In this document: positions 11,265 through 25,302 of the stretch, piece by piece | How the letters are laid out: every line of letters begins with the position of its first letter | How positions within the stretch are numbered: position 1 is the stretch's first letter | Assembly: GCF_006874705.1 (NCBI RefSeq) | Contig: NZ_CP035382.1 | Span: forward strand, 2,728,001-2,792,000 | Reading direction: 5' to 3' | Source: Leclercia adecarboxylata | Lineage (GTDB): Bacteria > Pseudomonadota > Gammaproteobacteria > Enterobacterales > Enterobacteriaceae | DNA length: 64,000 nucleotides | Position numbers and translations under genes: made by a program | Notes under the pieces: model-generated | What the model saw: the letters and a program-made list of their open reading frames with translations, nothing else | The model's database searches: none | Told to the model about the DNA's origin: nothing

Positions 11265-12983
11265 TTATGCCTTGATGGCTTTCACCAGGTAATCAAGCAC
11301 GTCACCGGTTTTAATCATCTGCTTCTCGCCGTTACGACGATACTTGTACTCGATCTCGTCGTTATCAAGGTTACGATCGCCAATGACCACGGTATGAGGA
11401 ATACCGATCAGTTCCATATCGGCAAACATCACGCCCGGACGCTCTTTACGATCGTCCATCAGCACTTCGATACCCTGGGCACGCAGTTCGCTGTACAGTT
11501 TCTCGGCCAGCTCCTGCACGCGGTAGGATTTGTGCATGTTCATTGGCAGGATCGCCACCTGGAACGGCGCAATGTTGTCCGGCCAGACAATACCGCGTTC
11601 GTCGTAGTTTTGCTCGATAGCAGCAGCAACCACACGAGTGACCCCAATACCGTAGCAGCCCATGGTCAGGACCTGGTTACGACCATCTTCGCCCTGAACG
11701 GCAGCATTCATTGCGCGGGAGTATTTATCACCCAGCTGGAAGATGTGACCCACTTCGATACCCCGTTTGATCATCAGGGTGCCCTTGCCGTCCGGGCTCG
11801 GATCGCCTGCGACCACGTTACGAATGTCAGCCACTTCAGGGGTCGCCACATCGCGATCCCAGTTGATGCCAAAGAAGTGTTTACCGTCAACGTTAGCACC
11901 GGCAGAGAAATCGCTCATCGCTGCGACCGTGCGGTCAACAACAACAGGGATTGGCATATTGACCGGGCCCAGAGAACCCGGACCGGCATTCACGACGGCA
12001 CGGATTTCTGCTTCCGTTGCGAACGTTAATGGGCTTGCAACCTGCGGCAGCTTCTCTGCTTTCACTTCGTTCAGCTCGTGATCGCCACGCACCAGCAGGG
12101 CAACCAGCGGGTATGCGCTGCCTTCGGTAGATTTTACCAGCAGGGTTTTTACCGTTTTTTCGATTGGCAGATTGAACTGCTCAACCAGTTCGGCGATAGT
12201 TTTCGCGTTTGGTGTATCAACCAGTTTCATCTCTTCAGTCGCAGCAGCACGCGGCGTTTTAGGCGCCAGGGCTTCTGCAAACTCAATGTTAGCAGCGTAA
12301 TCAGAGGAGTCAGAGAAGATCACATCGTCTTCACCGCTCTGCGCCAGTACCTGGAACTCGTGAGATGCGCTACCGCCGATGGAGCCGGTATCAGCCTGAA
12401 CAGCACGGAAATCCAGCCCCATGCGGGAAAAGATTTTGCTGTACGCTTCATACATCTTGTCATAGGTCTCTTGCAGAGACTCCTGAGAAGTATGGAAAGA
12501 GTAAGCATCTTTCATCAGGAATTCACGAGAACGCATGACGCCAAAGCGTGGGCGCACTTCGTCACGGAACTTGGTCTGGATCTGGAAGAAGTTCAGCGGC
12601 AGCTGCTTGTAAGAGCTCAGCTCATTACGGATCAGATCGGTAATGACTTCTTCATGCGTTGGACCCAGAACAAACGGACGATCGCCACGATCGGCAATAC
12701 GCAGCAGTTCCGGACCATACTGCTCCCAGCGTCCACTCTCCTGCCACAGCTCAGAGGGCTGAACTACCGGCATTAACACCTCGATAGCACCGGCGTTATT
12801 CATCTCTTCACGCACGATATTTTCGACTTTTTTCAGGACGCGCACGCCGGTCGGCAACCAGGTATACAACCCGGAGGCCAGCTTGCGGATCATCCCGGCG
12901 CGCAGCATCAGCTGGTGGCTGATAACTTCGGCGTCGGCAGGTGTCTCCTTCAGGGTGGAGAGCAGATATTGGCTAGTACGCAT
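11265..12983 (-). CDS. proS: Prolyl-tRNA synthetase
   Basis: Charges tRNA-Pro with proline. The 572 residues equal the E. coli ProS length. Class II motif 2 and motif 3 segments are visible ([21 protein letters not shown] near 140; GCYGIGVTR near 440). Between them is the insertion (about 225-405) that edits mischarged Ala-tRNA-Pro. The C-terminal anticodon-binding domain is complete. The gene stands alone with about 110 bases to the trmO stop upstream. Confidence 0.98.
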   Translation of the reverse strand: MRTSQYLLSTLKETPADAEVISHQLMLRAGMIRKLASGLYTWLPTGVRVLKKVENIVREEMNNAGAIEVLMPVVQPSELWQESGRWEQYGPELLRIADRGDRPFVLGPTHEEVITDLIRNELSSYKQLPLNFFQIQTKFRDEVRPRFGVMRSREFLMKDAYSFHTSQESLQETYDKMYEAYSKIFSRMGLDFRAVQADTGSIGGSASHEFQVLAQSGEDDVIFSDSSDYAANIEFAEALAPKTPRAAATEEMKLVDTPNAKTIAELVEQFNLPIEKTVKTLLVKSTEGSAYPLVALLVRGDHELNEVKAEKLPQVASPLTFATEAEIRAVVNAGPGSLGPVNMPIPVVVDRTVAAMSDFSAGANVDGKHFFGINWDRDVATPEVADIRNVVAGDPSPDGKGTLMIKRGIEVGHIFQLGDKYSRAMNAAVQGEDGRNQVLTMGCYGIGVTRVVAAAIEQNYDERGIVWPDNIAPFQVAILPMNMHKSYRVQELAEKLYSELRAQGIEVLMDDRKERPGVMFADMELIGIPHTVVIGDRNLDNDEIEYKYRRNGEKQMIKTGDVLDYLVKAIKA

Positions 12984-13094
12984 GTTGTTACGGTTCCATT
13001 TCGACGATTGGAACAGGCTGACCGGCAGCCTGACACAAAAAAAGTGGTTTAGTTTACCAGTGTGGCAATGATGCCAAAAGAGAAGAGAATAAAA

Positions 13095-13802
13095 TTACTG
13101 CGGCTCGAGGGCAAACACTTCAAAGCCCGCCGCCGTGACGCGCCAGCGAACGTTAAAATCCAGCAGCAGGACGGCATACGTTTTCCCGGCTTCTTCCTCT
13201 TTTCGGTAGGCCGGACGGGGATCCTGGGCCAGCACCTCGACGATAAAATCCCGCAGGCGAGGGTAGCGCTTTTCCAGCTGGACTAATCGGGGGGCCAACT
13301 CATCGGTAAAGTAAACGGGCATACCCGCCATAGGGGCCTGCTGGGCATAGCTGGCGCGTGCATCCGGCACCGCTTCGGCAAAGGGCAGATAGGGTTTGAT
13401 GTCCACCACCGGCGTGCCGTCGACCAGATCCAGACTGCCAAGCTCGAGGATCACCTGATCTTTCTGACAGCGAATGCCTTTCAGCTCAACGAGCGACATC
13501 CCGACAGGATTCGGGCGGAAGGTAGAGCGCGTGGCAAATACCCCCATTCTTGCGTTGCCGCCGAGACGAGGCGGGCGAACGGTCGGCCGCCAGCCGCCTG
13601 CCATGGTCTGATGGAAGATAAACAGTACCCACAGGTGGCTAAAGGCTTCCAGTCCGCGCACGGCATCTGCCTGATTATACGGAGCGATCAAGTGAAGCTC
13701 ACCGCCACCGCTTTTTACCAGCCCTGGCTGGCGGGGTACGGCAAACTTCTCTTTATAAGGAGAGCGGATAACGCCTATCTGCTCGAACTGGAATGCACTC
13801 AT
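13095..13802 (-). CDS. trmO: tRNA (N6-threonylcarbamoyl-A37)-N6-methyltransferase
   Basis: SAM-dependent enzyme that N6-methylates t6A37 of tRNA-Thr; formerly yaeB/tsaA. The 235 residues show the UPF0066 beta-barrel signatures GVFATRSTFRPNPVGMS (near 90) and DLVDGTPVVDIKPYLP (near 125). The start codon overlaps the rcsF stop by four bases, so it follows rcsF in one transcript, as in E. coli. Confidence 0.96.
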   Translation of the reverse strand: MSAFQFEQIGVIRSPYKEKFAVPRQPGLVKSGGGELHLIAPYNQADAVRGLEAFSHLWVLFIFHQTMAGGWRPTVRPPRLGGNARMGVFATRSTFRPNPVGMSLVELKGIRCQKDQVILELGSLDLVDGTPVVDIKPYLPFAEAVPDARASYAQQAPMAGMPVYFTDELAPRLVQLEKRYPRLRDFIVEVLAQDPRPAYRKEEEAGKTYAVLLLDFNVRWRVTAAGFEVFALEPQ

Positions 13803-14203
13803 TTTGCCGAGACGTTAAGGGCAGAACCTACGCAGACGGCCTGGCGGTAGCAGCCTGGCGTGCCGCTGGTCACTTCACAGCTGTGTAGCAGAACCGCATT
13901 GGCTTTCATTTTAGAGGCATTCACCTGCATGCGTTTACGCGCAGTCGGGATATTCGGAGGAGAGTCCTGATTGCTGGCCTGGCAAGATTCGCCGGAGACC
14001 TCACCCAGATCGCGGAACGGTTTACCCACTAAGGCTTCAGCGCTGGTATAGATTTTGACTGGCGCAGGGCGTGGCGCTTTTGGCTTTTCAGGCTCCACTT
14101 TAGGCGGGGTTGCTGTGCTTTTAACAGGTTCAACAGGAGATCTGCTTAGCATAGAACAGCCGCTCAGCATCAGTGCTAAAAGACAGATCGGTAAAGCACG
14201 CAT
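13799..14203 (-). CDS. rcsF: Outer-membrane lipoprotein RcsF, Rcs phosphorelay sensor
   Basis: Senses envelope damage and relieves IgaA inhibition of the Rcs phosphorelay. The chosen start gives 134 residues, the E. coli length, with lipobox LSGC at Cys16, a proline-rich linker (about 20-50) and a folded domain with four conserved Cys that form two disulfides. In-frame codons upstream (to 14266) would place the signal peptide internally and are not used. It overlaps trmO by ATGA. Confidence 0.96.
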   Translation of the reverse strand: MRALPICLLALMLSGCSMLSRSPVEPVKSTATPPKVEPEKPKAPRPAPVKIYTSAEALVGKPFRDLGEVSGESCQASNQDSPPNIPTARKRMQVNASKMKANAVLLHSCEVTSGTPGCYRQAVCVGSALNVSAK

Positions 14204-14266
14204 AATATTTCCTCTATGAATAATCAAATCGTCAGATATTGAATCAGTTGCCTGCATAAATGACAA

Positions 14267-14284
14267 GACGGGCTTACGCCCGTC
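14267..14284 (-). terminator. Probable terminator of the metNIQ operon
   Basis: A perfect 7-bp stem GACGGGC / GCCCGTC with a 4-base loop lies 26 bases beyond the metQ stop. The T-rich stretch on the reverse strand (TTGTCATTT) is interrupted, so strength is uncertain. Confidence 0.6.
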
Positions 14285-14310
14285 ATGAATGATATTACAC
14301 AGAGGTCAGA

Positions 14311-15126
14311 TTACCAGCCTTTAACTGCTCCGCCGTTAAAGACTTTGTTAGCTTCCTGGTAAACTTCGTCAGACTGGTAAGCCTGTACGAATTTCTTCAC
14401 GTTCTCCGCGTCTTTGTTATCTTCGCGGGTCACGATCAGGTTAACGTATGGGGAATCTTTGTCTTCAACGAAGATACCGTCTTTGGCCGGAGTCAGGTTG
14501 ATCTGGCTGGCGTAAGTGGTGTTGATAACCGCCAGAGCGATCTGCGCATCATCCAGAGAACGCGGCAGCTGCGGTGCTTCCAGCTCAACAATTTTCAGGT
14601 TTTTTGGGTTCTCAGTAACGTCCAGAACGGTTGGCAGCAGGCCTACACCGTCTTTCAGTTTAATCAGGCCCACTTTCTGCAGCAGCAGCAGGGAACGGCC
14701 AAGGTTCGTTGGGTCGTTCGGTACCGCAACCTGAGAACCGTCCTGCAGCTCTTCTAAAGATTTGATCTTTTTAGAGTAGCCCGCGATTGGGTATACGAAG
14801 GTATTGCCTGCCGCAACCAGCTTGTAGCCGCGATCCTTGATCTGCTGATCCAGATACGGTTTGTGCTGGAAGGCGTTAGCATCGATATCGCCTTTGCTCA
14901 GCGCTTCGTTCGGCAGAACGTAATCGTTGAAGGTCACCAGCTCGACGTCGAGGCCATACTTCTCTTTCGCCACTTTGGCTGCCGTCTCGGCAACCTGCTG
15001 TTCCGCACCGACGATAACGCCCACTTTGATGTGGTTTGGATCTTTTTCATCCTGGCCGCAGCCTACCAGTGCCAGAGAGCCGATCAGCGCGCCTACCGCA
15101 GCAAAGGTCTTCAATTTAAACGCCAT
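14311..15126 (-). CDS. metQ: Methionine ABC transporter substrate-binding lipoprotein
   Basis: Captures D- and L-methionine in the periplasm for MetNI. The signal peptide ends with lipobox LVGC, lipidated at Cys23. The 271-residue length equals E. coli MetQ, with NlpA-family features such as VPNDPTNLGRSLLLLQ near 135. It follows metI after 39 bases as the last gene of metNIQ. Confidence 0.98.
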   Translation of the reverse strand: MAFKLKTFAAVGALIGSLALVGCGQDEKDPNHIKVGVIVGAEQQVAETAAKVAKEKYGLDVELVTFNDYVLPNEALSKGDIDANAFQHKPYLDQQIKDRGYKLVAAGNTFVYPIAGYSKKIKSLEELQDGSQVAVPNDPTNLGRSLLLLQKVGLIKLKDGVGLLPTVLDVTENPKNLKIVELEAPQLPRSLDDAQIALAVINTTYASQINLTPAKDGIFVEDKDSPYVNLIVTREDNKDAENVKKFVQAYQSDEVYQEANKVFNGGAVKGW

Positions 15127-15165
15127 GTTCTTATCCTTAACTCGTCGAGTTTGTGTTGTGTAACG

Positions 15166-15819
15166 TTATTTGTGCGTAACAGCCCGGACGATGCGATCGC
15201 CAGAGAATTGAATGAGATAAACCAGCACAACCAGCAGAACCAGCACGGTATTCATGACGGTAGCATTGTAGCCAATGTAGCCGTACTGATAACCGATCTG
15301 ACCCAAACCGCCTGCACCGACAGCACCGCCCATCGCAGAGTAACCCACCAGGGTGATCAGCGTGATGGTTGCCGCATTGACCAGGCCCGGAAGAGCTTCT
15401 GGCAGCAAGATCTTACGTACGATCTGCATTGGCGTCGCACCCATGGCGCGTGAGGCTTCAATCAGACCCGACGGGATCTCCAGCAGCGCGTTCTCAACCA
15501 TACGGGCAATAAAGGGCGCGGCCCCTACGGTAAGAGGAACAATCGCCGCCTGCAGGCCGATGGACGTTCCCACAATAACGCGGGTAAATGGAATCATCCA
15601 CACCAGCAGAATAATGAAGGGAATCGAACGGAAGATGTTCACCAGCGCAGAGAGCGTGCGATACAGCTTTGCGTTCTCAATAATTTGACCCGGGCGGGTG
15701 ACATACAGCAGTACGCCTACCGGCAGACCAATAACAAAACCGAAAAAGCCGGATACGAAAGTCATCGCCAGCGTTTCCCATACGCCGCGCGCCAGCAACC
15801 ACATCATTGGCTCAGACAT
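15166..15819 (-). CDS. metI: Methionine ABC transporter permease
   Basis: Inner-membrane channel subunit of the MetNIQ importer, 217 residues with about five transmembrane helices. The EAA loop that contacts the ATPase is [20 protein letters not shown] near 140. The start overlaps the metN stop by eight bases. Confidence 0.98.
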   Translation of the reverse strand: MSEPMMWLLARGVWETLAMTFVSGFFGFVIGLPVGVLLYVTRPGQIIENAKLYRTLSALVNIFRSIPFIILLVWMIPFTRVIVGTSIGLQAAIVPLTVGAAPFIARMVENALLEIPSGLIEASRAMGATPMQIVRKILLPEALPGLVNAATITLITLVGYSAMGGAVGAGGLGQIGYQYGYIGYNATVMNTVLVLLVVLVYLIQFSGDRIVRAVTHK

Positions 15820-16843
15820 AACCCAGTACCTCTACTTTTACATGATGCTCTTGCAGCCAGGCGATAGCCGCCTGGGTATCCTGTTGCGTGCCGTGCATTT
15901 CGGTCAGCATGATGCCGAACTTCACACCACCTGCGTAATCCATCTGCGCACTAATAATGTTGTTGTTGACGTTGAAACGACGGGCGGTTTCGGACAGCAG
16001 CGGGGCATCCACTGACTTGCCCGTAAACTCCATTCGCAGCATCGGAACGCTGTTGGCTTCAGGCTGAGCTTTTAAACGTGCCAGATAGTCTTCCGGAATG
16101 TCCAGATGCAGGGTGGCCTGAATAAACTGCTGCGCCAGAGGGGTTTTCGGATGGGAGAACACTTCGCTGACGGTGTCTTGCTCAATCAGCTCACCCTGAC
16201 TGATCACCGCCACGCAATCGCAGATGCGTTTAACCACGTCCATCTCGTGCGTAATAAGGAGGATGGTCAGTCCCAGGCGACGATTGATGTCTTTTAACAG
16301 TTCCAGTATCGAGCGAGTGGTTGCAGGATCCAGGGCACTGGTGGCTTCGTCACAGAGCAACACTTTTGGGTTGCTGGCCAGCGCTCGTGCAATGGCTACA
16401 CGCTGTTTTTGTCCGCCGGATAAGTTTGCAGGGTAGATATCATGCTTATCGCTCAGGCCGACCAGATCCAGCAGCTCGGTGACGCGACGTTTGATTTCTT
16501 CTTTAGGCGTATTGTCCAGTTCCAGCGGCAGGGCGACGTTGCCAAATACGGTGCGCGAGGAGAGCAGGTTGAAGTGCTGGAAGATCATGCCAATCTGGCG
16601 GCGAGCTTTGGTTAAATCCGCTTCGGAAAGGGTCGTCAGCTCCTGACCATCAACCTGAACCTGACCTTCGGTCGGACGCTCGAGCAAGTTAACGCAACGG
16701 ATGAGCGTACTTTTACCTGCACCTGAGGCGCCAATGACGCCATAAATCTGTCCAGCCGGAACATGCAGGCTAACGTTGTTCAACGCCTGAATGGTACGGT
16801 TCCCTTGCTGGAACACTTTGGTGATATTCGAAAGTTTAATCAT
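15812..16843 (-). CDS. metN: Methionine ABC transporter ATP-binding protein
   Basis: ATPase of the MetNIQ importer. Walker [10 protein letters not shown] is at 38-46, followed by the LSGGQKQR signature near 140 and Walker [12 protein letters not shown]. After the ATPase domain a C-terminal NIL/ACT-like domain (about 265-343) binds methionine and trans-inhibits transport in E. coli MetN. First gene of the operon, under a MetJ operator about 90 bases upstream. Confidence 0.98.
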   Translation of the reverse strand: MIKLSNITKVFQQGNRTIQALNNVSLHVPAGQIYGVIGASGAGKSTLIRCVNLLERPTEGQVQVDGQELTTLSEADLTKARRQIGMIFQHFNLLSSRTVFGNVALPLELDNTPKEEIKRRVTELLDLVGLSDKHDIYPANLSGGQKQRVAIARALASNPKVLLCDEATSALDPATTRSILELLKDINRRLGLTILLITHEMDVVKRICDCVAVISQGELIEQDTVSEVFSHPKTPLAQQFIQATLHLDIPEDYLARLKAQPEANSVPMLRMEFTGKSVDAPLLSETARRFNVNNNIISAQMDYAGGVKFGIMLTEMHGTQQDTQAAIAWLQEHHVKVEVLGYV

Positions 16844-16927
16844 TAGATTATTTTTATCGTATGTAAGTTAGCCGTGGCATTTTCTGCTGCCTTGTACGGG
16901 CGATGACCGTCAACAAAACGGATGTTA

Positions 16928-16943
16928 AGGCATCCAGACGTCT
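16928..16943 (-). promoter_or_regulatory. MetJ operator (met boxes) of metNIQ
   Basis: AGACGTCT at 16936-16943 is an exact met box. The adjoining 8-mer AGGCATCC at 16928-16935 matches five of eight positions, giving the tandem pair MetJ needs. It lies 85-100 bases upstream of metN, consistent with repression when SAM is high. Confidence 0.88.
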
Positions 16944-17030
16944 AAATCAATCCAACTCTGCGCGATGAGCACTTTATTGCGCGGTGATTCATGAGATACT
17001 AGCCGGACATCCCTTTTCAGGAGCAAACCG

Positions 17031-17597
17031 GTGGCAAAATCAGTACCCGCAATTTTTCTCGATCGTGATGGCACGATTAATGTCGATCATGGCTACGTGC
17101 ATGAGATAGACGAATTCGAATTCATTGATGGCGTAATAGAAGCCATGCGTGAATTAAAAGAGATGGGTTTTGCGCTGGTGGTGGTGACTAACCAGTCAGG
17201 TATCGCGCGCGGTAAATTCACCGAAGCTCAGTTTGAGACATTAACCGAATGGATGGACTGGTCGCTGGCCGATCGTGGCGTTGACCTGGACGGTATCTAT
17301 TATTGTCCTCACCATCCGCAGGGAACCGTAGAAGAGTATCGTCAGACCTGTGATTGCCGTAAACCGCATCCGGGCATGTTCATCTCGGCACAAGAGTTTC
17401 TTCATATAGATATGAGCGCTTCATATATGGTGGGCGACAAACTTGAAGATATGCAGGCAGCTGCCGCGGCAGGTGTGGGACATAAAATTCTGGTGCGTAC
17501 CGGTAAACCCGTCACCCCAGAAGCAGAAAATGCAGCGGATTGGGTGATTAATAGCCTGGCTGCGCTGCCGGAAACCATCAAAAAGCAGCAAAAATAG
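17031..17597 (+). CDS. gmhB: D-glycero-beta-D-manno-heptose-1,7-bisphosphate 7-phosphatase
   Basis: Dephosphorylates heptose bisphosphate in ADP-heptose synthesis for the lipopolysaccharide inner core. This HAD phosphatase of 188 residues has nucleophile Asp11 and acid/base Asp13 in FLDRDGT, motif II in VVTNQSG, and a zinc-binding loop with Cys and His ligands (CPHHPQG and CDCRKPHPG). GTG start behind AGGAG. GmhA, an earlier enzyme of the pathway, is encoded at 36.5 kb. Confidence 0.97.
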   Translation: MAKSVPAIFLDRDGTINVDHGYVHEIDEFEFIDGVIEAMRELKEMGFALVVVTNQSGIARGKFTEAQFETLTEWMDWSLADRGVDLDGIYYCPHHPQGTVEEYRQTCDCRKPHPGMFISAQEFLHIDMSASYMVGDKLEDMQAAAAAGVGHKILVRTGKPVTPEAENAADWVINSLAALPETIKKQQK

Positions 17598-17646
17598 GCA
17601 TTCTGGCGAAAAGGTGAGCGGTTGAAATAAAATTGTCGTTTTCCGC

Positions 17647-17674
17647 TTGTCACTGCCAGAGAACTCCCTATAAT
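17647..17674 (+). promoter_or_regulatory. rrn P1 promoter
   Basis: -35 TTGTCA and -10 TATAAT are separated by 16 bases, followed by the GC-rich discriminator GCGCC typical of stringently controlled rRNA promoters. Confidence 0.9.
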
Positions 17675-17755
17675 GCGCCTCCATCGACACGGCGGATGTG
17701 AATCACTTCACACAAACAGCCGGGTCGGTTGAAGAGAAAAGCGAAAAATAAACGC

Positions 17756-17783
17756 TTGACTCTGAAAGAGGAAAGCGTAATAT
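17756..17783 (+). promoter_or_regulatory. rrn P2 promoter
   Basis: -35 TTGACT and -10 TAATAT with a 16-base spacer, about 110 bases after P1, followed by a GC-rich discriminator. Confidence 0.88.
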
Positions 17784-17821
17784 ACGCCACCTCGCAACGG
17801 TGAGCGAAAGCCGCGTTGCAC

Positions 17822-17834
17822 TGCTCTTTAACAA
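17822..17834 (+). promoter_or_regulatory. boxA antitermination element, 16S leader
   Basis: TGCTCTTTAACAA matches the NusB/S10 boxA consensus and lies between P2 and the 16S gene. Confidence 0.88.
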
Positions 17835-17966
17835 TTTATCAGACAATCTGTGTGGGCACTCAAAGTGACATGGATTCTTAACGTCGCAAGACGAAAAATG
17901 AATACCAAAGTCTCTGAGTGAACATACGTAATTCATTACGAAGTTTAATTCACGAGCATCAAACTT

Positions 17967-19508
<1,542 letters not shown>

Positions 19509-19579
19509 CCTTAAAGAACCTGCCTTTGTAGTGTCCACACAGATTGTCTGATGAAAAAACAGCAGTAAAAAATCTCTGC

Positions 19580-19656
<77 letters not shown>

Positions 19657-19680
19657 AATTCTTCCTGATACTGCGTTGCA

Positions 19681-19715
19681 GAATAACTCACATACTTAAG
19701 TATGCTTCGTTATTC
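19681..19715 (+). repeat. Hairpin block in the Ile-Ala tRNA spacer
   Basis: The inner perfect palindrome CATACTTAAGTATG (19691-19704) is enclosed by GAATAAC (19681-19687) and GTTATTC (19709-19715) with a small internal loop. It takes up a third of the 110-base gap between the two tRNAs and looks like a modular spacer insert. Confidence 0.75.
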
Positions 19716-19766
19716 CACGCCTTGTCTCAGAAAGAATTAGCGGTACAGAGATTAGCATTTTGCGAT

Positions 19767-19842
19767 GGGGTTATAGCTCAGCTGGGAGAGCGCCTGCCTT
19801 GCACGCAGGAGGTCTGCGGTTCGATCCCGCATAGCTCCACCA
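19767..19842 (+). tRNA. alaV: tRNA-Ala (TGC)
   Basis: A 76-base cloverleaf, second tRNA of the 16S-23S spacer, anticodon TGC in CCTTGCACGC, T-loop GGTTCGATCCC and encoded CCA. Confidence 0.99.
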
Positions 19843-19903
19843 TCCTTTACTGCGACAACAAGAAAACTTCAGAGTGTACCTGAGAAGGTGCGCTGCGAAG
19901 TTT

Positions 19904-19916
19904 TGCTCTTTAAAAA
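19904..19916 (+). promoter_or_regulatory. boxA element, 23S spacer
   Basis: TGCTCTTTAAAAA, the second boxA of the operon, about 130 bases before the 23S gene. Confidence 0.82.
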
Positions 19917-20049
19917 TCTGGATCAAGCTGAAAATTGAAACGACACGCCGTGTCTGTTCTCCGTAATAAGAGCAGATAAGCGGTGTGTCAGAGTCTCTCA
20001 AATTTTCGCAAGTCGATGATGAATCGAAAGAAACATCTTCGGGTTGTGA

Positions 20050-22955
<2,906 letters not shown>

Positions 22956-23044
22956 ACAACGCCGAAGCTGTTTCGGCGGATTTGAGAGATTTTCAGCTGA
23001 TACAGATTATTCACTGCGCCTGCGGGTGGGGTGACAACAGAATT

Positions 23045-23164
23045 TGCCTGGCGGCTGTAGCGCGGTGGTCCCACCTGACCCCATGCCGAACTCAGAAGTG
23101 AAACGCCGTAGCGCCGATGGTAGTGTGGGGCCTCCCCATGCGAGAGTAGGGAACTGCCAGGCAT
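23045..23164 (+). rRNA. rrfH: 5S ribosomal RNA
   Basis: 120 bases from TGCCTGGCGG to CTGCCAGGCAT; the two ends pair as the terminal helix and CCGAACTCAGAAGTGAAA is intact. Confidence 0.98.
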
Positions 23165-23217
23165 CAAATTACGTAGTGAACCGGGGCATTAAACCGGTGG
23201 TTACAGAAGTATTCGGT

Positions 23218-23294
23218 GGAGCGGTAGTTCAGTCGGTTAGAATACCTGCCTGTCACGCAGGGGGTCGCGGGTTCGAGTCCCGTCCGTTCCGCCA
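23218..23294 (+). tRNA. aspU: tRNA-Asp (GTC), distal gene of the rRNA operon
   Basis: A 77-base cloverleaf with anticodon GTC in CCTGTCACGC and encoded CCA. It is identical over its full length to the second tRNA-Asp at 32752-32828. It lies 53 bases after 5S and before the operon terminator, as in E. coli rrnH. Confidence 0.98.
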
Positions 23295-23301
23295 CCTATT
23301 G

Positions 23302-23333
23302 AAAGCCCTGAGCTAACGCTCAGGGCTTTTTTC
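23302..23333 (+). terminator. rRNA operon terminator
   Basis: A 12-bp stem AAAGCCCTGAGC / GCTCAGGGCTTT with a 4-base loop, ending in a run of seven T. Confidence 0.93.
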
Positions 23334-23457
23334 TTATCTGTCGTCTGATTATTGCTTTAAACGCAAAAATCCTCTGCTTAATACACTCTTTTTTCACACA
23401 TCTCCGGCAGAGATAATCCTCTTTATTAACAAACATGATGAAGAAAAGAGGAATTCA

Positions 23458-24261
23458 ATGACTATCCCTGCATTTGGTCTAGGCACTTTCCGCCTGAAAG
23501 ACGACGTTGTTATCGCATCCGTTAAAACTGCTCTTGAACTCGGCTATCGCACGGTTGATACCGCGCAGATCTACGATAACGAAGCTGCGGTCGGCCAGGC
23601 TATCGAAGAGAGCGGCGTACCGCGCGACGAACTTTTTCTCACCACCAAGATCTGGATTGAAAATCTCAGCAAAGAGAAGTTGATCCCAAGCCTGAAAGAG
23701 AGCCTGAAAAAACTGCGCACCGATTATGTCGATCTGACCCTGATCCACTGGCCATCCCCGAACGATGCCGTGTCAGTTGAAGAGTTTATGCAGGCATTGT
23801 TGGAAGCCAAAGCCCAGGGACTGACGCGTGAAATTGGTATTTCTAACTTCACTATCCCGTTGATGGAAAAGGCGATTGCGGCTGTTGGCGCAGAAAATAT
23901 CGCGACCAACCAGATCGAACTTTCTCCTTATCTGCAGAACCGTCAGGTGGTGGAATGGGCGCAGCAGCACGGCATCCATATCACCTCTTATATGACGCTG
24001 GCTTATGGTAAAGCGCTGAAAGACGAAACCATTCTGCGCATTGCTGCCAAACATAATGCCACCGCTGCGCAGGTTATCCTGGCGTGGGCAATGGGGGAGG
24101 GTTATGCGGTGATCCCTTCTTCAACCAAACGTGAGAATCTGGCAAGCAACCTGCGGGCCCAGGATCTGACGCTGGATCAGGACGATAAAAAAGCGATCGC
24201 CGCACTGGATTGCAACGATCGCCTGGTGAGCCCGGAAGGCCTGGCGCCGAAGTGGGATTGA
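23458..24261 (+). CDS. dkgB: 2,5-diketo-D-gluconate / methylglyoxal reductase B
   Basis: NADPH-dependent aldo-keto reductase that reduces 2,5-diketogluconate and also methylglyoxal and other aldehydes. The 267 residues equal E. coli DkgB. The catalytic tetrad is visible: Asp in [11 protein letters not shown] near 35, its Tyr, Lys in TTKIW near 65 and His in LIHWPSP near 99. The C-terminal [10 protein letters not shown] binds the NADP phosphate. ATG behind AAGAGGAA; it stands alone after the rRNA operon. Confidence 0.97.
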   Translation: MTIPAFGLGTFRLKDDVVIASVKTALELGYRTVDTAQIYDNEAAVGQAIEESGVPRDELFLTTKIWIENLSKEKLIPSLKESLKKLRTDYVDLTLIHWPSPNDAVSVEEFMQALLEAKAQGLTREIGISNFTIPLMEKAIAAVGAENIATNQIELSPYLQNRQVVEWAQQHGIHITSYMTLAYGKALKDETILRIAAKHNATAAQVILAWAMGEGYAVIPSSTKRENLASNLRAQDLTLDQDDKKAIAALDCNDRLVSPEGLAPKWD

Positions 24262-24295
24262 TTTAACCCTCCCTCTGTATCCTCACGAAACCCTC

Positions 24296-25198
24296 TTACA
24301 GCTCCTTAGGGAGCTGTTTTACATGCTCGCTCAGAAAGTCGATAAATGCCCGTATCCGGGTGCTCACTGCTCTGTCGCTGTAGTAGACCGCACTGAAGGG
24401 CATCTCTACCGGCAGACGTTTATCGGCCATCAGCTCGACTAACTCCCCCCGTGCAATCTCTTTATCAATCATATAATCCGAAAGACAAGCAATCCCGTTC
24501 CCTTCAAGGCATAACTGCTTGAGCGTCTCGCCGCTGTTGGACGATAAACCACTGACCACTTCATGAAGCTGGCCATCGTGGCAGGCGAGGGGCCAGGTGT
24601 TAAGGGATACCGGCTCCGTAAAGCCCAGGCACAGATGCTGCTTTAGCTCATCAATCGTCTCAGGCTTGCCGAAACGGGCAATATAGGCCGGAGAGGCAAT
24701 GATTTTACGATAGCTGGTGAACAACGGGCGTGCCCGTAGGCTGGAATCGGTCAGCGTCCCGGCGCGGATCGCCACATCCACCTTGCGCTCAATCAGATTG
24801 ATAAAGGTTTCTGACGAGACCAGAGACAACGTCATTTCCGGATAACGTTCGCGGAAAGGTTTAATTAAAGGCATCAGGAAGTGCAGTACCACGGGCGTGG
24901 CGGCGTCAATGCGCAGCAGGCCGCGCGGCGTGCTGCGCGTCTCCATAATCTCTGTTTCTGCCGCCGCCATCTCCTGCAGGATAGACTGCACGCGGCGGAA
25001 ATAGCGTTCGCCTTCCTCAGTCAGGCTGAGCTGCCGGGTAGTCCGGTTCAGCAGGCTGACACCCAGCTTCATCTCCAGCTTTTTGACCGAACGGCTGACG
25101 GCAGAATTGGCCTGACCCAGCTGTTCGGCGGCGCGGCTAAAGCTGCCGCTCTCTACGACGGCGACAAAGATCGCCAGTTCCTCAGAGGTTGCTTTCAT
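24296..25198 (-). CDS. yafC: LysR-family transcriptional regulator YafC
   Basis: 300 residues with an N-terminal winged HTH (about 4-62, including [20 protein letters not shown]) and a periplasmic-binding-like effector domain. It corresponds to E. coli yafC by position after dkgB, where its targets are unknown. It is divergent from the MFS transporter at 25303 with a 104-base shared upstream region, so that transporter is the likeliest target here. This is an inference from LysR family habits. Confidence 0.93.
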   Translation of the reverse strand: MKATSEELAIFVAVVESGSFSRAAEQLGQANSAVSRSVKKLEMKLGVSLLNRTTRQLSLTEEGERYFRRVQSILQEMAAAETEIMETRSTPRGLLRIDAATPVVLHFLMPLIKPFRERYPEMTLSLVSSETFINLIERKVDVAIRAGTLTDSSLRARPLFTSYRKIIASPAYIARFGKPETIDELKQHLCLGFTEPVSLNTWPLACHDGQLHEVVSGLSSNSGETLKQLCLEGNGIACLSDYMIDKEIARGELVELMADKRLPVEMPFSAVYYSDRAVSTRIRAFIDFLSEHVKQLPKEL

Positions 25199-25302
25199 TG
25201 TTGCTTAATCCGCAAAATTATATTGATACTTTGAGCATTTTTGTTATTTAAACACTGGCGCATACTTCGTGTCATCTTAATCCTGATGAGACGGAGTTTT
25301 TT

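Larger units (their letters stand above)
17598..17966 (+). promoter_or_regulatory. rRNA operon promoter and leader region
   Basis: This gene-free stretch holds the tandem ribosomal promoters, an antitermination boxA and the 16S leader. A stem involving ACTTAAATT just before the 16S start belongs to the RNase III processing region. Upstream A/T-rich sequence is a likely UP element and Fis-binding zone, not resolved into sites by eye. Confidence 0.85.
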
